64,000 nucleotides of DNA, taken from Goodfellowiella coeruleoviolacea. Its GTDB lineage: Bacteria; Actinomycetota; Actinomycetes; Mycobacteriales; Pseudonocardiaceae. Location: assembly GCF_024171785.1 (NCBI RefSeq), contig NZ_JAMTCK010000001.1, forward strand, positions 496,134-560,133, in the 5' to 3' direction. Made by a program: the position numbers and the translations under genes. Below the pieces are notes generated by a model that was given only the letters and a program-made list of their open reading frames with translations, was not told where the DNA came from and made no database searches. Below are positions 36,968 through 45,487 of this stretch, piece by piece (position 1 is the first letter of the stretch; each line of letters starts with the position of its first letter).

Positions 36968-38196
36968 GCGCGCGAGCGAGCAATCCACACCGCGAGCTGA
37001 CAGCGAGGGAGCATCGCAGCGAGCGCCAGCGAGCGAGGAACGGACCGAGCGCGGAAGCGAGCAATCCACACCGCGAGCTGACAGCGAGGGAGCATCGCAG
37101 TGAGCGCCAGCGAGCGAGGAGCGGACCGAGCGCGGAAGCGAGCAATCCACTCCGGACAGCTGTGGTCGGTTTCGGCACGGCAGGGCGGGTGTTCCACGCG
37201 CCGTTCCTCCACTCGGACCCCCACTACGCGCTGCACGCGGTGGTGACCAGGGACGAGCAGCGCCGGGCCGAGGTGCTGGCCCGGTACCCCGACACCCACG
37301 TCGTGTCCGATGTGGACGCGTTGCTCGACCGGGCGGCCGAGTTGGACCTCGTGGTCATCGGCTCGCCGCCGGCCACCCACGCGGAGTTCGCGGACGCCTT
37401 CCTCGACGCCGGTGTCGCCGTGGTGGTGGACAAGCCGTTCACCGTCACCTCGGCCGAGGGCCGGGCGCTGGTGGCCAAGGCCGACCGCCTCGGCGTGCCG
37501 CTGACCGTGTTCCAGAACCGCCGCTGGGACGGGGACTTCCGCACCCTGCGGCGGTTGCTGGCCGAGGACGCGCTGGGCGAGGTGTGGCGGTTCGAATCCC
37601 GGTTCGAGTGGTGGAAACCCGACCGCGACCCGTCGTGGAAGACCCGGACACCGGCCAGCGCCGGTGGCGGCATCCTCTACGACCTCGGCACCCACGTCAT
37701 CGACCAGGCCGTGCGCCTGTTCGGCACCGCGGTGCCCGTCCACTGCGAGGTGTTCACCCGCGACCCCGGCGGCAGCGCGGACGACGACGCGTTCGTCGTG
37801 CTGGACCACGAGTCGGGTGTCCGGTCGCACCTGTGGATGAACGGCCTGGCGGCGCAGGCCGGTCCCCGGTTCCGGGTCCTCGGTTCCCGGGGGGCGTTCA
37901 CCAAGCACGGACTGGACCCCCAGGAAGCCGCGCTCGCCGCCGGCGCCCGGCCCACCGACCCGTCCTTCGGGCACGAGCCGCGAAGCGCCTGGGGCCGCCT
38001 GGGCGTCGACGGCACGACGCGGGCGGTGCCGACCGAACCCGGTCGCTACGCGGAGTTCTACGCGCTGCTGGCCAGGGCACTGCTGGCCGGCGAGCCGGTG
38101 CCGGTCAACCCGCTGGACTCGGTGCGGGTCATCGAGTTGATCGAGCGGCTATTGTCAACGCCAGCGCCAGCAACGAGGAGGAGCCCGCAGCCGTGA
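36964..38196 (+). CDS. Gfo/Idh/MocA-family oxidoreductase with repeat-derived N-terminus
   Basis: The only plausible start in frame is GTG 36964, overlapping the upstream stop. Residues 1-63 are then encoded by an 81-bp tandem repeat (SNPHRELTAREHRSERQRAR twice). The real Rossmann domain begins only at LRTAVVGFGTAGRVFHAPF, followed by ADAFLDAGVAVVVDKPFTVT (the usual E/D-K-P motif) and a C-terminal domain with GGGILYDLGTHVIDQAVRLFG. It is an NAD(P)-dependent dehydrogenase on a sugar or polyol-like substrate. Its stop overlaps the LacI start (GTGA). The charged N-terminal extension is unusual for the family. Confidence 0.85.
   Translation: MSARASNPHRELTAREHRSERQRARNGPSAEASNPHRELTAREHRSERQRARSGPSAEASNPLRTAVVGFGTAGRVFHAPFLHSDPHYALHAVVTRDEQRRAEVLARYPDTHVVSDVDALLDRAAELDLVVIGSPPATHAEFADAFLDAGVAVVVDKPFTVTSAEGRALVAKADRLGVPLTVFQNRRWDGDFRTLRRLLAEDALGEVWRFESRFEWWKPDRDPSWKTRTPASAGGGILYDLGTHVIDQAVRLFGTAVPVHCEVFTRDPGGSADDDAFVVLDHESGVRSHLWMNGLAAQAGPRFRVLGSRGAFTKHGLDPQEAALAAGARPTDPSFGHEPRSAWGRLGVDGTTRAVPTEPGRYAEFYALLARALLAGEPVPVNPLDSVRVIELIERLLSTPAPATRRSPQP
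36975..37150. repeat. 81-bp tandem direct repeat, two copies plus a partial third
   Basis: Copies start at 36975 and 37056, and a 14-base partial copy starts at 37137 (AGCGAGCAATCCAC). The unit is 81 bp, exactly 27 codons, so the reading frame through it stays open. It is rich in GCGAG/CGAGCG motifs. The two copies differ at few positions (for example CAGCGAG versus CAGTGAG). It fills the junction between the FAD oxidoreductase and the conserved part of the Gfo/Idh gene. Confidence 0.95.
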
Positions 38197-39272
38197 CGTC
38201 GCGCCAGACGGTGACCATCGTCGACGTCGCCAGGGCCGCCGGGGTGTCGAAGTCGACGGCCGGTCGCGCGCTCGCCGGTGCCGCCGAGGTCAGTGCCCGC
38301 ACCCGGGACAAGGTCGCCAGGGTGGCCGCCGAGCTGGGGTACCGGCCCAACCAGTTGGCGCGCAGCATGATCACCGGCAACACCCAGACGGTGGGCGTGG
38401 TCGTCCCCGACCTGAGCAACCGGTTCTTCGCCGAGGTGCTGCAGAGCACCGCCCGCACCGTGCGCAAGCACGGCTACGAGGTGCTGGTCAGCAGCACCGA
38501 GGGGGAACCCGAACTCGAACGCAGGGCGGTGGAGACACTCGCGGCCAAGCGCGTGGACGGGTTGATCGTGGCGCCGCTCGACGGCACGGACGACGACCAC
38601 CTGCGGCGGCTGGCCGAGGACGGCACCGCGCTCGTCCTGCTCGACCGGCGCGCCCCCGGGGTGGACCGGGCGAGTTTCGTGTCCGCCAACAACATCGAGG
38701 CGTCCCGGCTGGCGATCGACCACCTCATCAGGCTGGGCCACCGCCACATCGGCATCATCAGCGAAGCGCGCTACGACCCCGCGCTGCTCGACGTGACCGA
38801 GCCCAGCGCGGCCGGGCTGCGGCCGAGCGCGATGCGGCTCGCCGGTTACCTCCAGGCGATGACGGCCGCCGGGGTGCCCACGCGGCCCGACCACGTCATG
38901 CACAGCGCCTACTCCAGCGCGATCTCCTACGACGCGACCCGCACCCTGCTGCGCACCAACCCGGAGATCACCGCCATCTACTGCACGGACAACGTGCTGA
39001 GCGCCGGCGCGTTCGCCGCCGTGCAGGACAGCGGGCTGCGCTGCCCCCAGGACCTGTCCCTGATCGGCTTCGACGACCACGAGTGGGCCACCCTCGTCCG
39101 TCCCCGGCTGACCGCCGTGGAACAGCCGACCGAGGCCATCGGCGTCGCCGCCGCCGAGGACCTGCTGGACGCCATCGCCACGCCGGCGCGTCCCCCGGTC
39201 ACCCGGCTGCTCGCCGCCCACCTCGTCGTCCGCGACTCCACGGCGGTGCCCCGCCGCCAGGACGTGGACTAG
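38193..39272 (+). CDS. LacI-family transcriptional regulator
   Basis: GTG 38193 follows a GAGGAGG site and overlaps the upstream stop. The 359-residue protein has the LacI HTH plus hinge (VTIVDVARAAGVSKSTAGRAL, then YRPNQLARSMITG) and a periplasmic-binding-protein-like effector domain (TVGVVVPDLSNRFFAEVLQ, AKRVDGLIVAPLDG, LSLIGFDDHEWA). As third gene of the rightward operon it most likely binds the two CGGGAACGTTCCCG palindromes in 35639-35848, repressing both divergent operons until the substrate is present. Confidence 0.95.
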   Translation: MTSRQTVTIVDVARAAGVSKSTAGRALAGAAEVSARTRDKVARVAAELGYRPNQLARSMITGNTQTVGVVVPDLSNRFFAEVLQSTARTVRKHGYEVLVSSTEGEPELERRAVETLAAKRVDGLIVAPLDGTDDDHLRRLAEDGTALVLLDRRAPGVDRASFVSANNIEASRLAIDHLIRLGHRHIGIISEARYDPALLDVTEPSAAGLRPSAMRLAGYLQAMTAAGVPTRPDHVMHSAYSSAISYDATRTLLRTNPEITAIYCTDNVLSAGAFAAVQDSGLRCPQDLSLIGFDDHEWATLVRPRLTAVEQPTEAIGVAAAEDLLDAIATPARPPVTRLLAAHLVVRDSTAVPRRQDVD

Positions 39273-39284
39273 CCGGCGGCGTGG

Positions 39285-40010
39285 TCACCAGGGGATGACG
39301 CCCGCGTCGTCGAAGAAGCCGCCGCGCGGCCCGTCGTCGGGCAGGGTGGCCAGCCGGATCGCGATCGCGGCGCCCTGCTCGGGTGTCCTCGGCGCGCTGA
39401 AGCCGGTGAAGTCGGTCGCGACGTAGCCAGGGCAGCAGGCGTTCACGATGACGTCGGTGTCGGCGAGTTGGCGGGCGTACTGCACGGTGATGCTGTTGAG
39501 CATGGACTTCGACGGGGCGTAGGCGGCCATGACCGGGCCGGTCCGCAGCGTCAGCGAGCCCATGTTGCTCGACACGTTGACGATGCGCGGTGCCTCGGCC
39601 CGGCGGAGCAGCGGGAGCATCGCGTTGGTCACCCGGACGACCCCGAACACGTTCGTGTCGAGGACGGTGCGGACGACGTCGAGGTCGAGCGTTGTCGGAT
39701 CCTGCGCGCCACCGTCGGTCCGGCCGGCGATGCCCGCGTTGTTGACGAGGATGTCGAGCCGTCCTGCCGTCCGCTCGACGGTCGCCGCCGCCGCGGTGAC
39801 GCTCTCGGCCGAGGTGACGTCGAGGGCGACGCCGAACGCGTCGACGCCCGCGGCGCGCAGCCGCGCGACGGCCGCCGCGCGCCTGGCGTCGTCGCGCGCG
39901 CCCACCGCGACCGTGCAGCCGATCGCGCCGAGCCCCTGGGCGATGGCGAAACCGATTCCCTTGTTCGCGCCGGTGACCAGCGCGGTCTTCGTGTCGTTCA
40001 CGCGATCCAT
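39285..40010 (-). CDS. Short-chain dehydrogenase/reductase (SDR)
   Basis: ATG 40010 gives 241 residues with ALVTGANKGIGFAIAQGLG (T-G-x3-G-x-G cofactor site), LDILVNNAGIAG, IVNVSSNMGS (catalytic Ser) and AAYAPSKSML (Tyr-x3-Lys), plus NACCPGYVATDF. It is a classical NAD(P)H-dependent carbonyl reductase or dehydrogenase. It is divergent from a LysR regulator with a perfect inverted repeat in the 83-bp gap, so it is probably that regulator's target. Confidence 0.95.
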   Translation of the reverse strand: MDRVNDTKTALVTGANKGIGFAIAQGLGAIGCTVAVGARDDARRAAAVARLRAAGVDAFGVALDVTSAESVTAAAATVERTAGRLDILVNNAGIAGRTDGGAQDPTTLDLDVVRTVLDTNVFGVVRVTNAMLPLLRRAEAPRIVNVSSNMGSLTLRTGPVMAAYAPSKSMLNSITVQYARQLADTDVIVNACCPGYVATDFTGFSAPRTPEQGAAIAIRLATLPDDGPRGGFFDDAGVIPW

Positions 40011-40054
40011 GCTCGGCGGGCCGCCGCCCGGTGTCCAAGATCGATTCAGTACGC

Positions 40055-40077
40055 CCTGATACCCGCCGGGTATCAGG
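40055..40077. promoter_or_regulatory. LysR-type operator between SDR and LysR genes
   Basis: Arms CCTGATACCC (40055-40064) and GGGTATCAGG (40068-40077) are perfect complements with a 3-base spacer. ATAC-N7-GTAT lies at the core, which fits the T-N11-A sites of LysR-type regulators. It ends 16 bp before the LysR start. Confidence 0.75.
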
Positions 40078-40093
40078 CGGGTAGCATCCGTCC

Positions 40094-40981
40094 GTGGACG
40101 ACCTCGAAACCCGCGAACTCCGGTACTTCGTCGCCGTCGCCGAGGAACTGCACTTCGGCCGCGCCGCCGTTCGGCTCGGGATCGCCCAACCGCCGCTCTC
40201 ACGCGCGATCCGCCAGTTGGAACACCGGCTCGGCGTCCAGCTCCTGGACCGGGACCGTCGTGGCGCGGTGCTCACCGACGCCGGCCGGGTGCTGCTCCGG
40301 GAGGCCAGAACGGCCCTCGACGCGGTCGCGGCGGCCGCGCGCCGGACCCGACGCGCCGGGAATCCGCAGCGTCCGCTGGTGCTCGTGACCAAGGCCGGGG
40401 CATCCCACGAGCTGCTGCAACGGCTGCTCGACGCGCTGGCGGGCGAACCCGGTGCGACACCGGTCGAGGTCCTGCTGTGCGAGGTCGGCGAACAGGCCCG
40501 GCGGCTCCGCGACGGCCAGGCCGACGTGGCGCTCATGCACCGCCCGTTCGACGACCTGGCCGGGTTCGACACCGAGGACCTCTGCGTCGAAGGCCAGGTC
40601 GCGATCCTTCCCGCGGCACACCCGCTCGCGTCCCGCGACCAGCTCACGCTGGCGGACGTGCGCGACGTGCCGGACCTGCCGATGGCTCGATGGCCCCGGC
40701 TCGACGGGACCTACCCCGACGGGCCCGGGCCGGAGGTGCGCACCCAGTCGCAGCTCGCCCAGCTCGTGGCGCTCGGCAGGACGCTGCTCGTCATCCCCGC
40801 CTCCAGTCGCGCCTGGCAGTGGCCGGAACACGTCGCGGTGCCCGTCGTTGACGCGCCGGAGGTCACGACGGTGCTCGCGTGGCCGCCAAGCACCCACTCC
40901 GCCGCGGTTGCCTCCCTGGTCCGCTCAGCGGCCAGGCTCCGCGACAGCGCCCCGCCGGCAGGTCGGCGGGATCGTGACTGA
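40094..40981 (+). CDS. LysR-family transcriptional regulator
   Basis: GTG 40094 opens a 295-residue protein with the LysR winged HTH at the N-terminus (LRYFVAVAEELHFGRAAVRLG, then AQPPLSRAIRQLEHRLGVQLL) and a shortened-looking substrate-binding domain (QADVALMHRPFDD, QVAILPAAHPLA). It is divergent from the SDR gene and probably controls it through the ATAC-N7-GTAT palindrome, as is usual for divergent LysR/target pairs. The inducer is unknown. Confidence 0.93.
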   Translation: MDDLETRELRYFVAVAEELHFGRAAVRLGIAQPPLSRAIRQLEHRLGVQLLDRDRRGAVLTDAGRVLLREARTALDAVAAAARRTRRAGNPQRPLVLVTKAGASHELLQRLLDALAGEPGATPVEVLLCEVGEQARRLRDGQADVALMHRPFDDLAGFDTEDLCVEGQVAILPAAHPLASRDQLTLADVRDVPDLPMARWPRLDGTYPDGPGPEVRTQSQLAQLVALGRTLLVIPASSRAWQWPEHVAVPVVDAPEVTTVLAWPPSTHSAAVASLVRSAARLRDSAPPAGRRDRD

Positions 40982-41114
40982 CACCGTTGCGGATCACGAT
41001 CCGCAGCACCGACAGGTCCTCGCCCGGCAGCTCCGACCGGTTCACCCGAGCGCGCGGGAACCACCGGGGTGGTTCGCCCGACCAGTGGGGCGAACCGGAA
41101 TCGGGGAGGTCATC

Positions 41115-41831
41115 ATGCGACGCCGTGTTTTCCTGCGTGCCTCGGCGCTGTCCGCGGGCACGGCAACCGGCCTGGGTGCGCTGGCTGTCGGAGCACCCAC
41201 CGCGGCCGGAGCACCCGCCGAGGCCTCGGCGCACCCGCTGCGGGTGCAGGTGCTGATGTTCGACGGGGTGGAGGAGCAGGACTTCACCGCCCCGGTGGAG
41301 GTGCTGGGGCTGGCCGGGCGCGCCAGCGGCGGCGCGGTGACCGCGACGCTGGTGACCACCGGCCGGCCCGGCACGGTGACCTGCGCCTACGGCACGCGGG
41401 TCGAGGTGGCGACGGGCTGGTCGCCGCGGGCCGCGGACGTGCTCGTGGTGCCCGGCGGTGGCTACGCCGACCCGGCCGGGCCCGGCGTGCGCCAGCTCAT
41501 CGCCGACCGGGACTTCCTGCGTCGGCTGGCCGCCTCGGCCGTGCTGCACGTCGGCATCTGCACCGGCACGATGGCGCTGTCGGCCGCCGGGTTGACCAGG
41601 GGGCGCCACGCCACCACGCACGCGTCGGCAAAGGCCGACCTGGCCGCGCAGGGTGCCACCGTGGTCAACGCCCGGGTCGTCGACGACGGCGACCTCGTCA
41701 CCGGTGGCGGCATCACCTCCGGTCTGGACGTCTCGCTGTGGCTGGTGGAACGCTTCCTCGGCGCACAGCTGGCCCAGCGGGTGGAGACGGTGCTGGAGTA
41801 CGAGCGGCGCGGCACGGTGTGGCGGGCCTGA
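41115..41831 (+). CDS. Exported DJ-1/PfpI-family protein
   Basis: ATG 41115 follows GGGGAGG. The 238-residue protein begins MRRRVFLRASALSAG, a twin-arginine-type signal with a hydrophobic stretch, followed by an Ala/Pro-rich junction. The mature domain is DJ-1/PfpI-like: VQVLMFDGVEEQDFTAPVEVL, VLVVPGGGYADP, and HVGICTGTMALSAAG with the nucleophile Cys near residue 149. Relatives include isonitrile hydratase-like and amidase-like proteins of the AraC-associated type. Its role is not defined; Tat export of such a protein is less common. Confidence 0.85.
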   Translation: MRRRVFLRASALSAGTATGLGALAVGAPTAAGAPAEASAHPLRVQVLMFDGVEEQDFTAPVEVLGLAGRASGGAVTATLVTTGRPGTVTCAYGTRVEVATGWSPRAADVLVVPGGGYADPAGPGVRQLIADRDFLRRLAASAVLHVGICTGTMALSAAGLTRGRHATTHASAKADLAAQGATVVNARVVDDGDLVTGGGITSGLDVSLWLVERFLGAQLAQRVETVLEYERRGTVWRA

Positions 41832-41850
41832 TCCGGTCCACCCGACGCGG

Positions 41851-42450
41851 TCAGCTGGGCGGCGGGAGGTGGTCGAGCACCGCGTTCAGCGGTCGCGGCA
41901 CCCGGTCGAGGTCGACGGCCTCGGCCATCAGCCTGGCGTAGCGGTACTTCCCGCCGGCGCGGCCGCCCATCAGCCGCCGCAGCTGGTCGTGCAGGCTGCG
42001 GTCGCGCTGCGCCGGCTGCCGTTGCAGCCGCCGGAACGAGGCGATCCCGCCGTCGGCCTCGACGAGGCGTTCCACCCGCTCGGCACCGATCGCGCGGATC
42101 AGCTCGTCCTCCAGGTCCGCGGTGCACCTGAAGAACCCGCACTCCGCCATGCCGTCCGGCCCCGGCCCCGGACGCCGGCCGATCCGCTCCAGCCCCCGCC
42201 GGAAGAAGCGCTCCTCGGCGCTGTCGTAGAGCCCGGCCACCGTGACATCGAGCCCGGGCGGTCCGTAGTGGTCGAGGTAGCGCGCGATGTTCGTCGCACC
42301 GCTCATCGCCACGACACCGATTCCCTCGCCGGCCAGGTCCCGGCCGAGGCGCCGGGCGAGCACCTGCAGAGCGAGCTGATCGCTGTGCCCCTCGACCAGC
42401 ACGACCGCGCGCAGGCCCCGGTCCCGTCCTGGTTGGGGGCTGGTCGGCAC
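41851..42450 (-). CDS. TOPRIM/OLD-like domain protein
   Basis: The 199-residue protein starts with a TOPRIM-like block, RAVVLVEGHSDQLALQVLARR (catalytic Glu in V-E-G), then GIGVVAMSGATNIARYLDHYG and LDVTVAGLYDSAEERFF, which supplies an acidic D. It resembles the TOPRIM part of OLD-family nucleases but has no ATPase domain. The rest (residues 110-199) is charged and helical. It may bind or cleave nucleic acid; relatives in actinomycetes are uncharacterised. Confidence 0.7.
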   Translation of the reverse strand: MPTSPQPGRDRGLRAVVLVEGHSDQLALQVLARRLGRDLAGEGIGVVAMSGATNIARYLDHYGPPGLDVTVAGLYDSAEERFFRRGLERIGRRPGPGPDGMAECGFFRCTADLEDELIRAIGAERVERLVEADGGIASFRRLQRQPAQRDRSLHDQLRRLMGGRAGGKYRYARLMAEAVDLDRVPRPLNAVLDHLPPPS

Positions 42451-42504
42451 GGGTCCACCCTAGTCACCCGGGCGGCCCGCCCCGCCGCGGTGCGCGCGCC
42501 CGCG

Positions 42505-43119
42505 TCAGCTCGACCGCGTCAGCTCGGCGGCGGACCGGATGATCAGGTCCAGGCCGAACTCGAACCGCTGGTCGAAGCCGCCCCCGCCGAGGTGCGCCCT
42601 GGCGCGGGTCAGCGCGGGATGCGCCTGCGGCGAGACCGCCGCAGTGAGCACCTCGGCGACCGCGTCCACCGCGCCCTGTTCCTCCTGGACCAGGCCCAGC
42701 ACGAAGTAGATGACGGTCCAACTGGTCCACATCGCCTCCCGCTCGGTGAGCCCGCCGTCCAGCAGGCAGGCGAGGAACGCCTCGCCCACCCGCAACGTGT
42801 GCTCCTCGGCCGCGAAGGTGCCGGCCACGACCCGGGCGCCGTCGCGGTGGCGGAGCAGGGCCGCGCGGTAGCGGTGCGCCAGTTCCCGCAGCCGGGCCTG
42901 CCACTGCTCGGGCAGCTCGGCCAGGGACAGGTCGGCCAGGACGGCGTCGGCCATCAGCTCCAGCAGCCGCGCCTTGGTCTTGATGTGCCAGGAGACGGTG
43001 TTGAGCCGCACGCCGAGCCGGTCGGCGACCGCGCGCAGGCTCACCGCGTCCACGCCCTTCTCGTCGAGCAGGTCCAGTGCCGCGGCCACGATCTCGGCCC
43101 GCCGCTGTGTGTTCGCCAC
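42505..43119 (-). CDS. TetR-family transcriptional regulator
   Basis: GTG 43119 gives 204 residues with a TetR HTH (RRAEIVAAALDLLDEKGVDAV, then SLRAVADRLGVRLNTVSWHI) and a helical C-terminal effector domain of the TetR_C type (FVLGLVQEEQGA). An upstream TTG at 43149 is less likely. It is divergent from a FAD monooxygenase gene, and two TTGGTCA-type inverted repeats lie in the gap, the usual layout for a TetR repressor of a detoxifying enzyme. Confidence 0.92.
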   Translation of the reverse strand: MANTQRRAEIVAAALDLLDEKGVDAVSLRAVADRLGVRLNTVSWHIKTKARLLELMADAVLADLSLAELPEQWQARLRELAHRYRAALLRHRDGARVVAGTFAAEEHTLRVGEAFLACLLDGGLTEREAMWTSWTVIYFVLGLVQEEQGAVDAVAEVLTAAVSPQAHPALTRARAHLGGGGFDQRFEFGLDLIIRSAAELTRSS

Positions 43120-43138
43120 GTCACACCCCGTTGCTTTC

Positions 43139-43187
43139 TTGGTCAGCAACCAAGTGTACTGACCCCGGTTCGTTGGTCACTGACCAA
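43139..43187. promoter_or_regulatory. Two TetR-type operator-like repeats
   Basis: TTGGTCACTGACCAA (43173-43187) is a perfect inverted repeat with a one-base centre. TTGGTCAGCAACCAA (43139-43153) is an imperfect second copy, 34 bp away. Both lie between the divergent tetR and monooxygenase genes. Confidence 0.75.
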
Positions 43188-43248
43188 GAGTCGGGTCGGT
43201 CCGGGTGAACGCCCCGCACCGGCACGTGTGGACGATCAAGGAGATCGC

Positions 43249-44772
43249 GTGGAACAGGAACAGGTAGTCGTGGTCGGGGCCGGTCCGGTGGGCCTGTGGA
43301 CCGCGGCGGAGCTGGCCCTGGCCGGACTGTCCCCGCTGGTGGTGGAGCGGGCGCCGCGGCGAAGCCCGCACTCGAAGGCACTGACCGTGCACCCGAGGAC
43401 CGTGGAGGTGCTGGCGATGCGCGACGCGCACCAGCCCTTCCTCGACGCGGGCACCCCCATCCCCAGCGGGCACTTCGCCGGGCTGCCCACCCGGCTGGAC
43501 TTCCGGCCGCTGGACACCCCCTTCCCGTTCACCCTGCTCATCCCGCAGGAGCGCACCGAGGAACTGCTGGAGCGGCACGCCGTCGGCCTTGGCGCGCGCG
43601 TCCTGCGCGAGCACACCGTGACCGGCGTCGCCCAGGACGCGGACTCGGTGCTGGTGAGCGTGCGCGGCCCGGACGGCGAGCACCGGGTCCGGACCGCGTA
43701 CCTGGTGGGCTGCGACGGCGCCGGGAGCACGGTCCGGACCCGGGCCGGCATCGACTTCCCCGGCACCGACGCCACCGTGTACGGCTTTCTCGGCGACGTC
43801 GTCCTCGACACCCCGCTGCCGCACGGGGCCAGCTGGTACAGCGAACACGGCGGCGCCATGGCCACCCCGCCGCTGCCGGACGGCCGGCACCGGCTGGTGG
43901 GCGCCGTCGCCGCGCAGCCCGACCGCCCCGGCACCGAACTCACCCTGGCCGAGCTGCGCGACAAGATGTCCCGGATCGCCGGGGTCGACCTCGGCCTGCG
44001 CGACCCGTCCTGGCTGTCCCGGTTCGGCAACGCCACCCGCCAGGCGGCCAGCTACCGGCGCGGCCGGGTGCTGCTCGCCGGGGACGCCGCGCACATGCAC
44101 TTCCCCACCGGCGGCGTCGGCCTGAACGTCGGTGTCCAGGACGCCATGAACCTGGGCTGGAAGCTGGCCGCCGTGCTCACCGGCCGGGCCGAGGAACGGC
44201 TGCTGGACACCTACCACGCCGAGCGCCACCCGGTGGGCGCGGCCCTGCTGGCCAACACGCTCGCGCAGACCGCGCTGATGACCGCCTTCTCCGCCGAGGG
44301 CAGGGCGCTGCGGACGCTGTTCGACGGGCTGCTGCGCGAGCACCCCGAGCTGTCCCTGGACCTGGCCCGGCGACTGTCCGCGCTCGACGTCGACTACCCG
44401 GCCGCCACGCCGGGAGCCCACCCGCTCACCGGCACCAGAACGCCGGACCTGCGGCTGTCCCAGGACAACCACGTGTTCGCGCTGCTGCGCGCGGGCCGCC
44501 CGGTGCTGCTCGACCTCTCCGGCGGCGCGCTGGCCACCGCCACCGACCAGGCGCGGGCACTGGCCGTCCCGACCTGCTCCGGCGTCCTCGCCGAGCGGGA
44601 CCGGCCAGCCTGGTCAGCGGTGCGGGCCGCGCTGATCCGCCCGGACGGCCACGTGTGGTGGGCCGGTGACCACGCCGACGACCCGGCGCTGGACCGCGCG
44701 GCCGGACAGGCACTGTCCACACTGACCTCCGGGCGGACGGGCGCTCAGATCACCCCGGCCCGCAGCGCGTAG
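43249..44772 (+). CDS. FAD-dependent aromatic monooxygenase (PHBH family)
   Basis: GTG 43249 follows AAGGAG. The 507-residue flavoprotein has VVVVGAGPVGLWTAAELALAG (G-x-G-x-x-G), LVGCDGAGSTVRTRAG (the D-G motif), and VLLAGDAAHMHFPTGGVGLN followed by GVQDAMNLGWKLAAV (the G-D motif). This is the class that hydroxylates phenols, polyketides or antibiotics such as rifampicin and tetracycline. Control by a divergent TetR-type repressor suggests a detoxification or antibiotic-modifying role, but the substrate is unknown. Its 3' end overlaps the next gene by 28 bp. Confidence 0.93.
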   Translation: MEQEQVVVVGAGPVGLWTAAELALAGLSPLVVERAPRRSPHSKALTVHPRTVEVLAMRDAHQPFLDAGTPIPSGHFAGLPTRLDFRPLDTPFPFTLLIPQERTEELLERHAVGLGARVLREHTVTGVAQDADSVLVSVRGPDGEHRVRTAYLVGCDGAGSTVRTRAGIDFPGTDATVYGFLGDVVLDTPLPHGASWYSEHGGAMATPPLPDGRHRLVGAVAAQPDRPGTELTLAELRDKMSRIAGVDLGLRDPSWLSRFGNATRQAASYRRGRVLLAGDAAHMHFPTGGVGLNVGVQDAMNLGWKLAAVLTGRAEERLLDTYHAERHPVGAALLANTLAQTALMTAFSAEGRALRTLFDGLLREHPELSLDLARRLSALDVDYPAATPGAHPLTGTRTPDLRLSQDNHVFALLRAGRPVLLDLSGGALATATDQARALAVPTCSGVLAERDRPAWSAVRAALIRPDGHVWWAGDHADDPALDRAAGQALSTLTSGRTGAQITPARSA

Positions 44773-45353
44773 GCCACGGCATGCGGGCGGTTGCGCAGGT
44801 TGAGCCGGTTGGTCATCGCGTAGATCACGTTCTTCACGGTGCGCTCGGAATAGCACAGCTTGTCCGCGATCTCCGCGGTGTCCCAGCCCTCGGCCATCAG
44901 CCGCAACACGTTGATCTCGCGGGGCGCGAGATCCGAGGCGACCGGCCGGTGCCGGCCCAGCACCTCGCGCCGCACCCGCTCGAAGCGCCGCGCCAGCTCG
45001 GCCGGTTTGCCGGAGCCGCCCGAGGCCGCGGCCCACACCGCGTCGACCAGGCGGTCACCGGTGGCCGCGATCCTGGGCAGCGCCACGGCCACCCGGCACT
45101 CGGCGATGCCGAGCAGTTCGGACTCGTCGAGTTCACCGGTCACCAACACGATCGGCAGACCGGTCTCGCCGGCTATCCGCCGCAGCAGGGCCGCCACCGC
45201 CGGGATGATCCGGTCGGCCGCGAAGACCACGACATCCGCGTCGGCCGGTTGGCCGGTCACCACGAGCACCTCAGGACGGGAGGTGAGGTAACTGGTGATG
45301 CCCGCCTGCGACAGGGGGTCCGACGCCTTGACGGCTACCCGCACTCGTTCCAT
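44745..45353 (-). CDS. LuxR-type regulator with degenerate receiver-like N-terminus (paralogue 1)
   Basis: ATG 45353 follows GGAGG. The 202-residue protein ends in a LuxR HTH (LAPREINVLRLMAEGWDTAEIADKL, then CYSERTVKNVIYAMTNRLN). The N-terminal 120 residues look receiver-like (ERVRVAVKASDPLSQAGITSY, ADADVVVFAADR), but the position of the phospho-acceptor and the conserved Lys are not clearly kept, so phosphorylation is doubtful. It is very similar to the protein at 58027-58650, especially in the HTH. No sensor kinase is nearby. Confidence 0.85.
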   Translation of the reverse strand: MERVRVAVKASDPLSQAGITSYLTSRPEVLVVTGQPADADVVVFAADRIIPAVAALLRRIAGETGLPIVLVTGELDESELLGIAECRVAVALPRIAATGDRLVDAVWAAASGGSGKPAELARRFERVRREVLGRHRPVASDLAPREINVLRLMAEGWDTAEIADKLCYSERTVKNVIYAMTNRLNLRNRPHAVAYALRAGVI

Positions 45354-45487
45354 CGCTACCTCCACACGCCGGGTTACCACCCCGACAGTGTGTTGGCCGA
45401 GACTTCACAATCTCTCTACGAAATCCGTCAACTCCTCAATCCGCAGGTCAGCGGCGGTGTGCACGGGGCCGTGGCGCCGGCTGGCCG

